Assembly (NCBI GenBank): GCA_018780265.1
Contig: JADMJV010000004.1
Span: forward strand, 1 to 52,633
DNA: 52,633 bases
Direction of reading: 5' to 3'
DNA from: a bacterium
GTDB lineage: Bacteria; Vulcanimicrobiota; Xenobia; Xenobiales; JADMJV01
Part shown: positions 9,283 to 17,458 of the stretch, piece by piece
Layout: each line of letters begins with the position of its first letter
How positions within the stretch are numbered: position 1 is the stretch's first letter
Program-made: the position numbers and the translations under genes
Notes under the pieces: model-generated
Seen by the model: only the letters and a program-made list of their open reading frames with translations
The model's database searches: none
What the model was told of the DNA's origin: nothing

Positions 9283-9969
9283 ATGATCTCCACCCGTCAG
9301 CTTGACAACTACATCGGCGTCATCCAGTTGCAGGGCGATTTTTCCAGCCAGGAGGAGGCCGACAAACTGGAACAGGCGATTTCCGGCGTCATCGGCCATG
9401 GATATCGGTGGATTATCGTCAACTGCGAAAATCTGGAATTTCTCGACCTTACCTGCGCCCAGGCGCTGCTCTCCAACCTGGCTCGAGTTCAGGTTTGCGG
9501 AGGCAATCTCTTTCTGTGCTCGTTAACTCACAAACTGTGGGCCCTGCTCAAGGAGCGCTATGAAATGACGGTAGCGGTGGCCGAAAACGAAGAAGCCGCG
9601 CGAGTCCATTGTGTGCGAGGCGATCAGGCCCTGGAACCGATCCCGGCCCAAAAACTGTGGGTCTGGCCGGCCCGGCACGGCGATTTTCGAGTGGTGGAGA
9701 TGCTAGGCTCGCTCTACGACGAGGCTGATATCGCTTTGCTCGATGGCGCCCTTTCGGGGGCATCGAAAGTCATCCTGGAGTGCTCACGTCTGGTTTCCCT
9801 GTCTATGCCCGGGCTCGGTTGCCTGGTGGGGCATTTCAAGCGACTCAGTGACGGTGGAGGCGGCTTGCGACTGGTCAAAGCCACAGGGGCGGCGGCACAC
9901 TACCTGACTCTGGCTGGCCCCCTCTTTCCCCCTCTGAACAGCCTGGACGAGGCCGCCGCCAGCTTTTAG
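9283..9969 (+). CDS. Tandem STAS-domain protein (anti-anti-sigma-like)
   Basis: 228 residues with two STAS-like halves. Residues 1-100 show the pattern IGVIQLQGDF...WIIVNCENLEFLDLTCAQALLSNLARVQVCGGNLFLCSL, typical of anti-sigma-factor antagonists. The second half repeats it (VVEMLGSLYDEADIALLDGAL..KVILECSRLVSLSMPGLGCLVGHFKRL). The serine that is normally phosphorylated is replaced in the first half (DLTCAQ, possible Thr) and is present as SLSMPG in the second. ATG 9283, with GCAGG just upstream, is preferred; ATG 9229 is an alternative. Possibly part of a partner-switching pathway; no kinase is nearby. Confidence 0.7.
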   Translation: MISTRQLDNYIGVIQLQGDFSSQEEADKLEQAISGVIGHGYRWIIVNCENLEFLDLTCAQALLSNLARVQVCGGNLFLCSLTHKLWALLKERYEMTVAVAENEEAARVHCVRGDQALEPIPAQKLWVWPARHGDFRVVEMLGSLYDEADIALLDGALSGASKVILECSRLVSLSMPGLGCLVGHFKRLSDGGGGLRLVKATGAAAHYLTLAGPLFPPLNSLDEAAASF

Positions 9970-10661
9970 AGGGAGCGGCGCAGTAGAGCCTTGAGGTAAA
10001 GGCCGAGTAATTTAAGTTGAGCCTGGCTCAGGTCGCAAAACTCAAATCCATGCAGCGCTTCGTTGCGCAAATGGGTGACGATTCCATCCACCTTGAGGGG
10101 CTCCAATTTCAGGTAGGGACCGATCACGATATGGGCCCGCCCATCCAGAACGGGTTGAGTCGACTCGATGAGTGCGCCCCCCACCCCCAAATTGTGAACC
10201 TGCACGGTCTGCTCGCCGATGCGGGCGGGCAGTGCGCACTCGGCTCTGACCCAGCGCCGCTTGGATTGGCCGCCCTGGCCCGGAAAACCCAGCAATTGCA
10301 AAATGGACGACACCCAGGAGTCAGGCGAGACGGTGTAGCTCAGGCCGGTGTTGTGCAGACCTCCCAAGGTGCGGGTCCAGCAAACCAGGCTTTCCACGGC
10401 GCCGCAAGGCCCATCTAGATCGATGAAAGGGCAGAAAACTTTCACCTTCTGGCCCACCGAGAGTGCCTGGGAAGTGGTCAGAGCCAGCCCACCTTCGCCC
10501 AGATCGGTGATGGTTCCGGGGATGCGTTCGCCGTCGCTGGAAAACAGGCATTTGTAGCTGCAGCGCAGGCGAATCAAGCCTTTGCGACGCTCTTGAAAGG
10601 CCCACTGGTCTCCCCTACCATGAACCAGCGACAGGAAGCCATTCAAAAATTCTTTTACCAT
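9966..10661 (-). CDS. Protein with two PilZ domains
   Basis: 231 residues. The first PilZ-like unit has ERRKGLIRLRC and later DLGEGG; its arginines are one residue out of the usual RxxxR spacing, so binding is doubtful. The second has RRWVR (RxxxR) and NLGVGG, the expected c-di-GMP-binding elements. It begins five bases after the stop of the upstream glycine-zipper gene on the same strand, so the two are an operon. It probably tunes that membrane protein, or a process it serves, in response to c-di-GMP (inference). Converges with the STAS gene by a 4-base overlap. Confidence 0.78.
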   Translation of the reverse strand: MVKEFLNGFLSLVHGRGDQWAFQERRKGLIRLRCSYKCLFSSDGERIPGTITDLGEGGLALTTSQALSVGQKVKVFCPFIDLDGPCGAVESLVCWTRTLGGLHNTGLSYTVSPDSWVSSILQLLGFPGQGGQSKRRWVRAECALPARIGEQTVQVHNLGVGGALIESTQPVLDGRAHIVIGPYLKLEPLKVDGIVTHLRNEALHGFEFCDLSQAQLKLLGLYLKALLRRSL

Positions 10662-10666
10662 TGCGG

Positions 10667-11689
10667 CTACTTCGTGGGCTTATCCGGGGGGCTGCTCACC
10701 AGCATTTTGAGCAGTGTGCCGCTGGCGACGCCGGCCGCCAGACCCACCCCGCCGCCGATCAGGCCCCCCAAGATAGCTCCGCTGACGGCGCCATAGCGCC
10801 CCGTGTCGAAGGTGTGTTGTACGCGCTGCATTTGCGGTGTACCGTCGTTGTTGTAGAGGGGCACGTCGCGGTAAACGGACTGGCTGCCGCCCTTGCCAAA
10901 GCCAATGCCAAGACCGGGAAAACCCAACCCGATATTGTGCTCGTAGTAGTCGGCCGGAATTTCACCCAGGCGAGTGCGCTGCAATACGGGCCCCATCCAG
11001 TCGCGGGTATGGACTTCTTTCTGGCCTTGCTCGATGACACCGGCCACATGACCCAAAATGCCCCCGCCCAGCGCACCCAGAGCGACTCCACCCAAAGTCA
11101 GATATCCCGCCGTTTTGGCCAGATCATCGTGCTTTTTCGGCGACATTTCTACCACATCTTGAGATCCGTGGTTAAGGCTGCGCTTCAGGGCATTGACGCC
11201 AACTCCAATACCCAGGCCCAACAGTCCGCCCCCTACGGCGCCCAGAAAACCTCCCAGAAGAGGTTCGGCCCAGTTGCTATTTTTGAAGACGGGAGCGTTA
11301 TACTCGCCTACCTGGTCGCGGCGGATATCAGGAGAGTAGCGGTGCCACCAACCCTCCAGGGTGGTGGTGCATACTTCTTTGCGATTTTCTCCCGAACCTT
11401 CATAGTGGCAGTCCCGATCGTAGTCGGGCACGGCCGAATGAGAATAGCCAGTCAACTTGGGATGCTCGATGCCGTGGCGCTGCCAGACCTCGTTAATGCG
11501 ATTCCCTCCCTGAGACTGAAATCCGATGTAAGTTCCGATGGCCGCGCCCGCCACCGCGCCCGCGCTGGTAGAGAGCACGAGTGTGTCGCGATCGCCCTGG
11601 GGCAGATCTGTGCCAAAATCCTTGTCGATAACCTTGCTGCCCAGGCGCGTGAAAAAATCCTGGGAGGGTGGCGTAGGGTTGAGCTTCAT
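10667..11689 (-). CDS. Glycine-zipper membrane-type protein
   Basis: 340 residues. ATG 11689 gives the leader MKLNPTPPSQDF; the frame stays open upstream but the extension looks non-coding. Four glycine-zipper hairpins are seen: AGAVAGAAIGTYIG near residue 45, GFLGAVGGGLLGLGIGVG near 150, LGGVALGALGGGILG near 205 and GAILGGLIGGGVGLAAGVASG at the C-terminus. Between the first two is a Cys/Tyr/Asp-rich stretch (DYDRDCHYEG, then VCTTT) that could form a disulfide. No signal peptide. Operon with the double PilZ gene downstream. Confidence 0.7.
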   Translation of the reverse strand: MKLNPTPPSQDFFTRLGSKVIDKDFGTDLPQGDRDTLVLSTSAGAVAGAAIGTYIGFQSQGGNRINEVWQRHGIEHPKLTGYSHSAVPDYDRDCHYEGSGENRKEVCTTTLEGWWHRYSPDIRRDQVGEYNAPVFKNSNWAEPLLGGFLGAVGGGLLGLGIGVGVNALKRSLNHGSQDVVEMSPKKHDDLAKTAGYLTLGGVALGALGGGILGHVAGVIEQGQKEVHTRDWMGPVLQRTRLGEIPADYYEHNIGLGFPGLGIGFGKGGSQSVYRDVPLYNNDGTPQMQRVQHTFDTGRYGAVSGAILGGLIGGGVGLAAGVASGTLLKMLVSSPPDKPTK

Positions 11690-11935
11690 CCGTATCAACC
11701 TATCCTGTTGGCTGAGCCGGATGTTTGACATCAAGTTGCCGTTTGGACGCTGCTTGGGAAAGAGATGCAGGTTGGCCCGCGATTTGCTCGCAAACTTGGC
11801 CCAAACCGTCAACAAACTGCTAACAATCTGCCCCATGATCCAACGAATTGGTAAGCCCCTAAGGCTATTCTAAGCATGCGAAACGCGCCTCCAACGAGGC
11901 CGTGTTGAGTGATTTGCTCCCTAACATCGTTGTGG

Positions 11936-11969
11936 GCCAGGCCGAATCGGTCTGGCTTCTTTTTTTTTT
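11936..11969 (+). terminator. Strong intrinsic terminator
   Basis: A 9-bp stem (GCCAGGCCG / CGGTCTGGC, one G-U pair, loop AAT) is followed by a run of 13 pyrimidines, all T but one. No plus-strand gene precedes it for two kilobases, so it may end an unannotated small transcript starting near 11690-11930, or stop antisense transcription before the promoter that begins at its last bases. Confidence 0.7.
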
Positions 11970-11996
11970 GCCAGCCCAACAGGCCAATGCTATACT
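11968..11996 (+). promoter_or_regulatory. Sigma-70-type promoter of the gene at 12007
   Basis: TTGCCA (11968-11973), a 17-base spacer, then TATACT (11991-11996). Transcription would start near 12003, only a few bases before the ATG at 12007, so the message is close to leaderless. The -35 box begins inside the T-run of the terminator. Confidence 0.6.
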
Positions 11997-12006
11997 AACC
12001 GGCGAT

Positions 12007-13173
12007 ATGCAACCCGTATTTCACTCCAGCGGAACCTTTACGCTGGACCAATCCAGGCAAGATTCCCTGCTGGGCCAGTTTTCTCTGGAAGAACCTGCCC
12101 TGGCCGTGCTGCTCTTGGTGCAGGGGGCGGTCGCCTCAGCGGCCAGCGCAATCAGTATCAAACTGGAAGTCAACCGCGTGGTGCTGGAATTGCGCCTCAG
12201 CTCACCGATGGTGGAACCGCTCCCCGTGCCCCTGCAGCGATTGGACCCGATCTGGGGGGCCGCCACGCCAACCAAACACGGCTGGACCTGGGGTCGACGA
12301 GGCAAGGCGCCACAGCTTCAGCGAGAGCTATTTTGGCTGGAACAGCGGGCCCGCTTCTGCCCCGTCCCCTTGAAAATTAACGGCTATATCGTGCAACCCG
12401 AAAATCACTTTTATACCGCCCCAAAGCCCGCCGGTTGGCTGCGCAAAGGCTACCATCTGGCCGAGCAACTGAAGGCCCGCCAGGCGGACCAACCGGGGCT
12501 GGCCATATTTCGCCCCGATGCAGGCACCAAAACGATTTTGCGACCCAATAGCGAGCATACTTACTGGCGCGAACTGGAAGATGGCGTAGAGAGTCTGCGT
12601 TGGTGGATGCCCTGGAGAGTGGCCGGTCAGGTGGCTCGCCTCAAGTCATGCGCCGGTTACCGAGTGTCCCAGGCGGCTTTCCTGCTGGCCCAATCCGGTC
12701 AGCCGTCGCGAATCATCGCCGTCCATCACGGCGTGGTGGTCCAAAATGTTTCCGTGGATTGGCCTGAACTGCCCGGCCTCTGCTTGATCTTCGACGCTTC
12801 CCAGCGCAAGCTTGATCTAAGTGGTCTGAGCCTGGTCAACGATGCGAACCTGACAGAATGGCTGCAGCATCAGCGCCAACAATTGAACGCCTGGGTGAGC
12901 CAGAGGGTTGAGCGGTGGAATGTAAAGGGGCGAAGCCACAATGTCACCTCTCTACAAAACCGCAGAGAAATAGGCGCCTGGCTCTCGATCTGGGGAGCCA
13001 GCCTGATCACCGGACTGGCGGCCTATCTTCCCCTGCCTCTACTGGGGCTGCCCTGGATTGTGTGGCATCATTCCAGCCGCAAAAAGATTTTCGAACACTG
13101 GAAACAACGCCTGCTTGAGCTGGGCCTAAACCCTCAAGGCGAGGCCTCAGGAAATTCGCGTTCCCCCTGGTAG
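12007..13173 (+). CDS. Unrecognised protein with C-terminal membrane segment
   Basis: 388 residues starting MQPVFHSSGTF. This ATG is chosen because the promoter lies just before it; the open frame extends 105 bases further up, through the terminator hairpin. The N-terminal 60 residues and the stretch LFWLEQRARFCPVPLKINGYIV look like a folded alpha/beta domain; Trp is unusually frequent. Residues about 325-355 are hydrophobic (GAWLSIWGASLITGLAAYLPLPLLGLPWIVW) followed by a basic tail, so the protein is probably anchored with its bulk in the cytoplasm. No family recognised. Its 3' end overlaps, on the opposite strand, the extended end of the rhodanese gene. Confidence 0.65.
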   Translation: MQPVFHSSGTFTLDQSRQDSLLGQFSLEEPALAVLLLVQGAVASAASAISIKLEVNRVVLELRLSSPMVEPLPVPLQRLDPIWGAATPTKHGWTWGRRGKAPQLQRELFWLEQRARFCPVPLKINGYIVQPENHFYTAPKPAGWLRKGYHLAEQLKARQADQPGLAIFRPDAGTKTILRPNSEHTYWRELEDGVESLRWWMPWRVAGQVARLKSCAGYRVSQAAFLLAQSGQPSRIIAVHHGVVVQNVSVDWPELPGLCLIFDASQRKLDLSGLSLVNDANLTEWLQHQRQQLNAWVSQRVERWNVKGRSHNVTSLQNRREIGAWLSIWGASLITGLAAYLPLPLLGLPWIVWHHSSRKKIFEHWKQRLLELGLNPQGEASGNSRSPW

Positions 13174-13517
13174 TCATTCAGACCACAGGCACCCAGCACC
13201 TGAAACCCGTTCGCTCGCAAAATCTCCGCGGCACGCGCGGCTCTTCGGCCGCCGTTTCAGGCGGTCAATATCGGTCTACCTTTGGGCAACTCGTCGAGAC
13301 GCTTTTCCAGTTCATCGATAGGTATGTTAGTGTAGCCCGGTAACGTCCCCAGCGTGCGAATTTCTTCGGCCGTTCGCACATCCAGAAAAAGCGGGTCATG
13401 TTGTTGGCGGACAGACTCGATTTGCGAGGTGGGGATGATTTCGCCCGGTGGGGTTTGGGGCCAGGCGCTAAAACTCAAGAGCAGCAACACAATCCCCCCA
13501 TGATAAGCAATTTTCAT
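13134..13517 (-). CDS. Exported rhodanese-like protein with in-frame TGA at the catalytic Cys: candidate selenoprotein
   Basis: If the TGA at 13257-13259 is a stop, the product is 86 residues ending GRPILTA, just before the active-site cysteine of a rhodanese. Read through, the frame stays open for 40 more codons and completes the domain: U87-NGGRRAARAAEIL, RANGFQVLGACGLNDYQ, ending at TGA 13134-13136. Residue 87 is where rhodaneses have the sulfur-carrying Cys (compare RPILAYCQVGMRG in the CoA-disulfide reductase at 17459). A one-base change from TGC/TGT, or genuine selenocysteine, would explain it. A hydrophobic start (IVLLLLSFSAWPQ) suggests export. ATG overlaps the stop of the upstream protease (ATGA). 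A nonsense mutation remains the main alternative. Confidence 0.6.
13219..13245 (-). promoter_or_regulatory. SECIS-like hairpin after the in-frame TGA
   Basis: Counting from the base after the TGA, bases 17-21 (CCGCG) pair with 27-31 (CGCGG), leaving the 5-base loop CGTGC with G in second place. A weaker lower stem (AAGA with TTTT) brackets an internal bulge. The loop lies 21 bases from the TGA, within the 16-37 range described for bacterial SECIS elements, which also favour a G early in the apical loop. GC-rich DNA makes hairpins easily, so this is only supportive. Confidence 0.4.
13501..13512 (-). repeat. Window motif copy 3 (AATTGCTTATCA)
   Basis: Exact, at codons 2-6 of the rhodanese gene (KIAYH frame). 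Shares a 20-base context with copy 10. Confidence 0.8.
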
Positions 13518-14872
13518 GAGGAGGCCTGGGGGGTGGCCAGCCAGCGATAACTGCAGTAAAACTCGGTGGTAGGAATGGCGAAGCGTCCCTCATCCTTGCC
13601 GTCCGCTTGAAATCTCCACTCGCCGTGGTGCCAGGGGTTTTGCAAAATGACCTGGTCGTTTTCGGCGTCAAAATCGACCACCGCGTAGCAATGTCCATTG
13701 ACCAGGCCGTTGTGGAGTTCCTCAACGGAGATAAAGTCGCTCAATGCCTCAGGGCGAGTAGCGCAAATGACCGGCCCTGACTGGCCGGCGGCCCGGGCCA
13801 GCAAGTGGCGGGTCTGCTCCAAGGTCAGTTCATCCAGGCTCACTTTGTTGGCGTCTTTGCCAGTCAGGGCCAACATGGCCTCGTGAGCCTCGATGCCGTC
13901 GATGGCCGAACGCAGGCTGCCATCTTGGGGACGTTTCTCTCGAAAGAGGCGCTGAGCCATGGCCATCTCCAACAAACCCGGCCAGCGGTCCTGACCATCC
14001 CCGCGGGAATGATAGAGGCGCTCGGCCTGACTCAAATCCGAGACGATTTCCTCTTCCCCGTCAGCAAACCGAATCGTAAAAGAGGCGTCTCCATTGTCTC
14101 GCAGCATGCCCCGCAGTTGCTCCGCCGAGGTGCCCACAGCTGTGGACAGCATAACGCAGGTACCGCCCACCCCCTGATGGATAGCGTCGGGCCGAACGGC
14201 CTCTTGGGCCAGCGGTCTGGCCGGCTGCATCTGGCCGGCCAGTTCAAAATACTCCTGAAAGGTCTGATTGATGGTAGCCGTATATGTGGGAAGGCCCGAA
14301 ATTCCCTGCCGAGCAAAAACGTGCAAATCGGCCCAGGTCAAGCCTGTCCCGTCGGCGGGAGAGCAACTCTCGAGGGCCCTTTGATAGCGCCTTACCAAAG
14401 CCAGAGTAGCGGCCCGGGCCGGGTCTGTTTCGCCAACCATGGCACAGTCGATTTCGCGGGCGGTCAAATGCGTGTCATGGTCACGATCCCACTCATCCAG
14501 GCCAGCGCCTAGCGTCTCGGCCAGCAGAGGATGGCCGGCGGCGGCCGCCGCTGATGCCGTCGGGGGGGCGTCAAACTCGGGCTGCGAAAGGCGGCGGTAG
14601 AGAGCCCGTTGATATCCGGTCCAGACCTGATCGGGGCGCAGCTGAGCAAGCTCCTGGTCGAGGCCCAGGTAGCCCAGGGCCTCCGCTAACGAGTCGGGGG
14701 ACTGCAGGCGCCAGTCTACATCGCGCCGGGCGAACTGGGTAAAGGTGTCTTCCAAAGCCTCGGGAGATTCGCCTTTGTGGAGGCGCCCCACCAGATGGGC
14801 CAGCTCGGACTGATTGAGCCGATAGGCCAGGTAGGCCTCACGCAACCGCTGCGGTAAATCGATCTTCTCCAC
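13514..14872 (-). CDS. Calpain-like cysteine protease with an EF-hand loop
   Basis: 452 residues. The C-terminal half has the calpain (C2) catalytic triad in order: C239 in GGTCVMLS, H394 in NGHCYAVVDFD and N412 in ILQNPW. Residues 129-140 form a perfect 12-residue EF-hand loop (D129, D131, D133, E140), pointing to calcium control. The N-terminal 120 residues are helical with no recognised domain. GTG start at 14872. No signal peptide, so it acts in the cytoplasm or leaves by another route. It overlaps the rhodanese gene (ATGA), so the two are co-expressed. Substrates unknown. Confidence 0.75.
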   Translation of the reverse strand: MEKIDLPQRLREAYLAYRLNQSELAHLVGRLHKGESPEALEDTFTQFARRDVDWRLQSPDSLAEALGYLGLDQELAQLRPDQVWTGYQRALYRRLSQPEFDAPPTASAAAAAGHPLLAETLGAGLDEWDRDHDTHLTAREIDCAMVGETDPARAATLALVRRYQRALESCSPADGTGLTWADLHVFARQGISGLPTYTATINQTFQEYFELAGQMQPARPLAQEAVRPDAIHQGVGGTCVMLSTAVGTSAEQLRGMLRDNGDASFTIRFADGEEEIVSDLSQAERLYHSRGDGQDRWPGLLEMAMAQRLFREKRPQDGSLRSAIDGIEAHEAMLALTGKDANKVSLDELTLEQTRHLLARAAGQSGPVICATRPEALSDFISVEELHNGLVNGHCYAVVDFDAENDQVILQNPWHHGEWRFQADGKDEGRFAIPTTEFYCSYRWLATPQASS

Positions 14873-14922
14873 AATGGGGTCAGTCTAAGAGAATGCGCTG
14901 AAAAGGATCTGAAAGAATCGCT

Positions 14923-15828
14923 TCAGCTCAGACAGTGCCTCAAAAAATGGATTTGATCGCCGACCGCCCGCTCGAAGTGATCTCCGAAGTAGATGTCAAA
15001 ATGGCCAATGGGATAGCTCTCAACCCTGCCCCGCGGGCCCAGGATTTGTGCGGTGGCCAGGGCTGCTGCCGGTGGAGCCACCGAATCCCGCTCACAAATC
15101 TGCAACAGCACCGGGCACCGGACAAGGTGAGCGCAGTGGATCGGTCGGTAGGAGGCGGTAGTGAGAGCCAGGCGAGCGGCCAGCTCGTTGCGCGCGTAGG
15201 CCGGGGAGAGGGCCAGATAGCCGGGCAGCGAGTCGGGGGCGGTGAGAAACCCCAGCGAACCGGGCGGAGCTGCAACTGGAAGAAGCCTCGGCAATCGGCC
15301 GAGCAGGGCTCCAAAACTGTCCAGCAGAGCGACAGCGACGGTGCGGAGCACCATCCAGGGCCCTACGCGGCCGGCCGCCTGCACAAAAGCGGAGCGCCCA
15401 TCCAGCATGGGATTCTGCGCAATGACAGCCGCCACTTCTGGGTCACGAGAGGCGGCGACCACTACATGGCCGCCGGAAAAGGAGGTCCCCCACAAGACCA
15501 CCTTGCGGACGCCGGGGAGTTGCCGCGCAAACTGGATGGCCGAGCGCCAATCCTCCAACTGACGGGGAATCGACCCCAACTGGCGGGGCTCGCCTTGGGA
15601 GTCACCAAAGTGGCGATAGTCAAAGACCAGGCAGACAAACCCGGCCTGGGCAAAGCGTTCAGCATAAGCGGCCAGGCCGCTCTCCCGAATGCCACCCAGG
15701 CCGTGCCCCATCACGATGCAGCACTCGCCGGCAGCCGGGTAGTGCCAGCCAGCGCACGATATTCCGCCGCTGAGGAAATGGACTTCGTGGCGCCTGGCTT
15801 TGATGGCGTTGCTCGCTCCGTATTTCAT
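14923..15828 (-). CDS. Alpha/beta hydrolase
   Basis: 301 residues. GHGLGGIRE forms the oxyanion region, GTSFSGGH is the nucleophile elbow, ERDSVAPP carries the acid and GHFDIYFG the histidine. FDYRHFGDSQGEPRQ is typical of the dienelactone-hydrolase-like subgroup. Probably a cytoplasmic esterase or thioesterase; substrate unknown. ATG 15828 (with CAGG eight bases upstream) is preferred over a longer version reaching 15912. It is divergent from the glycosidase gene; the short space between them has an imperfect palindrome AAGTAAGTTACTT (15859-15871) that could be an operator but is too short to trust. Confidence 0.8.
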   Translation of the reverse strand: MKYGASNAIKARRHEVHFLSGGISCAGWHYPAAGECCIVMGHGLGGIRESGLAAYAERFAQAGFVCLVFDYRHFGDSQGEPRQLGSIPRQLEDWRSAIQFARQLPGVRKVVLWGTSFSGGHVVVAASRDPEVAAVIAQNPMLDGRSAFVQAAGRVGPWMVLRTVAVALLDSFGALLGRLPRLLPVAAPPGSLGFLTAPDSLPGYLALSPAYARNELAARLALTTASYRPIHCAHLVRCPVLLQICERDSVAPPAAALATAQILGPRGRVESYPIGHFDIYFGDHFERAVGDQIHFLRHCLS

Positions 15829-15910
15829 AGTCACACCTGCCACAAACCAGGTGGAAGTAAGTAAGTTACTTTGTGCAGGGTCGCGATGCACCTTGTGAAA
15901 GCATAGGCTC

Positions 15911-17380
15911 ATGAATTTGACCGGCTGGGTTTCGCGACTGCTACTGGCCCTCTGTCTGACCGGGCCTGGCTTCAGCCAAACTGGAGAGCTGGTCTTGGTG
16001 GCTCACCAACGTGAACTGCGCGGGGCATGGGTAGCCTCGGTGGCCAATCTCAACTGGCCCAGCCAGGCTGCCCTCCCCATGGAGGCCCAGCAAAAAGAAT
16101 TGCTTATGATCCTGGATAGGTTGCAAGAAGCTCGACTGAATGCGATTTTCTTCCAGGTTCGACCCGAGGGGGACGCGCTCTATCGCTCCGAGCTGGAGCC
16201 ATGGTCTCGATTCTTAAGCGGGGCCCAGGGGGCCGACCCGGGATTTGACCCACTGGAGTTTCTGATCGAGGCAGCCCATCGGCGAAATATCGAGGTTCAT
16301 GCCTGGTTAAACCCCTACCGGGCCCAGGCCGTACCTCCAGCCACCGCCCACCAGGTGGCCCCCCACCTGGCCATCGAACACCCCGACCAGGTTCATACTT
16401 ACGGCCAACTGCTCTGGATGGATCCCTCGGCACCGGTGGTTCGCCAGCGCCTGCTGTCCGTGTGCCGGGACCTGAGCCAGCGTTACGACATCGACGGGCT
16501 GCATTTTGACGACTATTTCTATCCCTACCCCGACGGAGAACTGGAATTTCCCGACCAGTCCAACTGGGACGCCTACAAGGCTGGAGAGGGTCCCCTTAGC
16601 CGGGGCGACTGGCGGCGAGAGCAGGTCAATCTGGCCATCCAGGAAGTTTCCCAGGCGATTCAGGAGGAAAAGGAATACGTTCGCTTCGGCATCTCCCCCT
16701 TTGGGATCCCGGCACCCGAAAAACCCGCCCAGATTTCGGGCCTCGATCAGTACGAAAAACTCTACGCCGACACCCAACTGTGGATGGACCGAGGCTGGGT
16801 GGACTACCTGGCCCCCCAACTTTACTGGCCCACCACCCGCCAGGCGCAGGCTTTCCCAATTTTACTCCGATGGTGGACCGATCACGCCAGGCAAGGACGC
16901 TACATTTTTGCGGGGATCAATCTGGCCGCTTTGGGCAGCAAGCCTGAGTGGAGCCTGGACGAGTATCGCCAGCAGTTTGCTATGCTGCAAAACCATCGTG
17001 AGGGCGGGGCCCGGGGATTTATCCTATGGAGCATTGCGCCGCTGCTGGAAGGCCGCCTGAATGTAGGTCGCGACCTGCTGGCCCGTCAAATTGCACAGGT
17101 AGTGCTCACCCCCCCGCTGGCTCGTGCGAGTGACCACGAAGTGAGCCCGCCGGACTTAGAATTGAAGGGAACCAGGCTGTGGCTCTGGCATCAAGACGAT
17201 ACCCCGTTGCGCGCCTGGACTTTGTACCGGGCCGACGGCCCACAATGGAAGTTGGCGCAAATTGTGCCCGGTGAACAGGAATCCATAGAGATTCAGCCAG
17301 GCCGCTGGGCCGTGGCCGCCGTCTGCAAGGACGGCCGGGAAAGTCTGGGACAGGTGATCGAGATTCTCCAACCACCGTGA
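15911..17380 (+). CDS. Secreted GHL10-type (DUF187) glycoside hydrolase
   Basis: 489 residues with a signal peptide (WVSRLLLALCLTGPGFSQ). The family 10-like hydrolase signature is clear: ELRGAWVASVANLNWPS, LNAIFFQVRPEGDALYRSELEPWS, YDIDGLHFDDYFYPYP and VRFGISPFGI, then VDYLAPQLYW. These form a TIM barrel related to YngK; members act on cell-wall or exported polysaccharides. A 90-residue C-terminal beta-domain follows (from about 400), perhaps a carbohydrate-binding or fibronectin-type module. It contains one near-copy of the AATTGCTTAT motif (16098). Acts in the periplasm or outside. Confidence 0.82.
   Translation: MNLTGWVSRLLLALCLTGPGFSQTGELVLVAHQRELRGAWVASVANLNWPSQAALPMEAQQKELLMILDRLQEARLNAIFFQVRPEGDALYRSELEPWSRFLSGAQGADPGFDPLEFLIEAAHRRNIEVHAWLNPYRAQAVPPATAHQVAPHLAIEHPDQVHTYGQLLWMDPSAPVVRQRLLSVCRDLSQRYDIDGLHFDDYFYPYPDGELEFPDQSNWDAYKAGEGPLSRGDWRREQVNLAIQEVSQAIQEEKEYVRFGISPFGIPAPEKPAQISGLDQYEKLYADTQLWMDRGWVDYLAPQLYWPTTRQAQAFPILLRWWTDHARQGRYIFAGINLAALGSKPEWSLDEYRQQFAMLQNHREGGARGFILWSIAPLLEGRLNVGRDLLARQIAQVVLTPPLARASDHEVSPPDLELKGTRLWLWHQDDTPLRAWTLYRADGPQWKLAQIVPGEQESIEIQPGRWAVAAVCKDGRESLGQVIEILQPP
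16098..16109 (+). repeat. Window motif copy 4 (AATTGCTTATGA)
   Basis: One mismatch at base 11, inside the GHL10 glycosidase gene, read as ELLMI. Confidence 0.65.
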
Positions 17381-17458
17381 GTGGACCTGATCTTTGTCAG
17401 TGTGCAAAATTACCCCATCGAGCATACTTAAAATCAACCCGATCGAGAGAGGTCCAAC

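Noticed and set aside
15859..15871. Palindrome AAGTAAGTTACTT between divergent genes as an operator
   Set aside because: Six-base arms with one spacer occur many times by chance; no regulator gene is adjacent.
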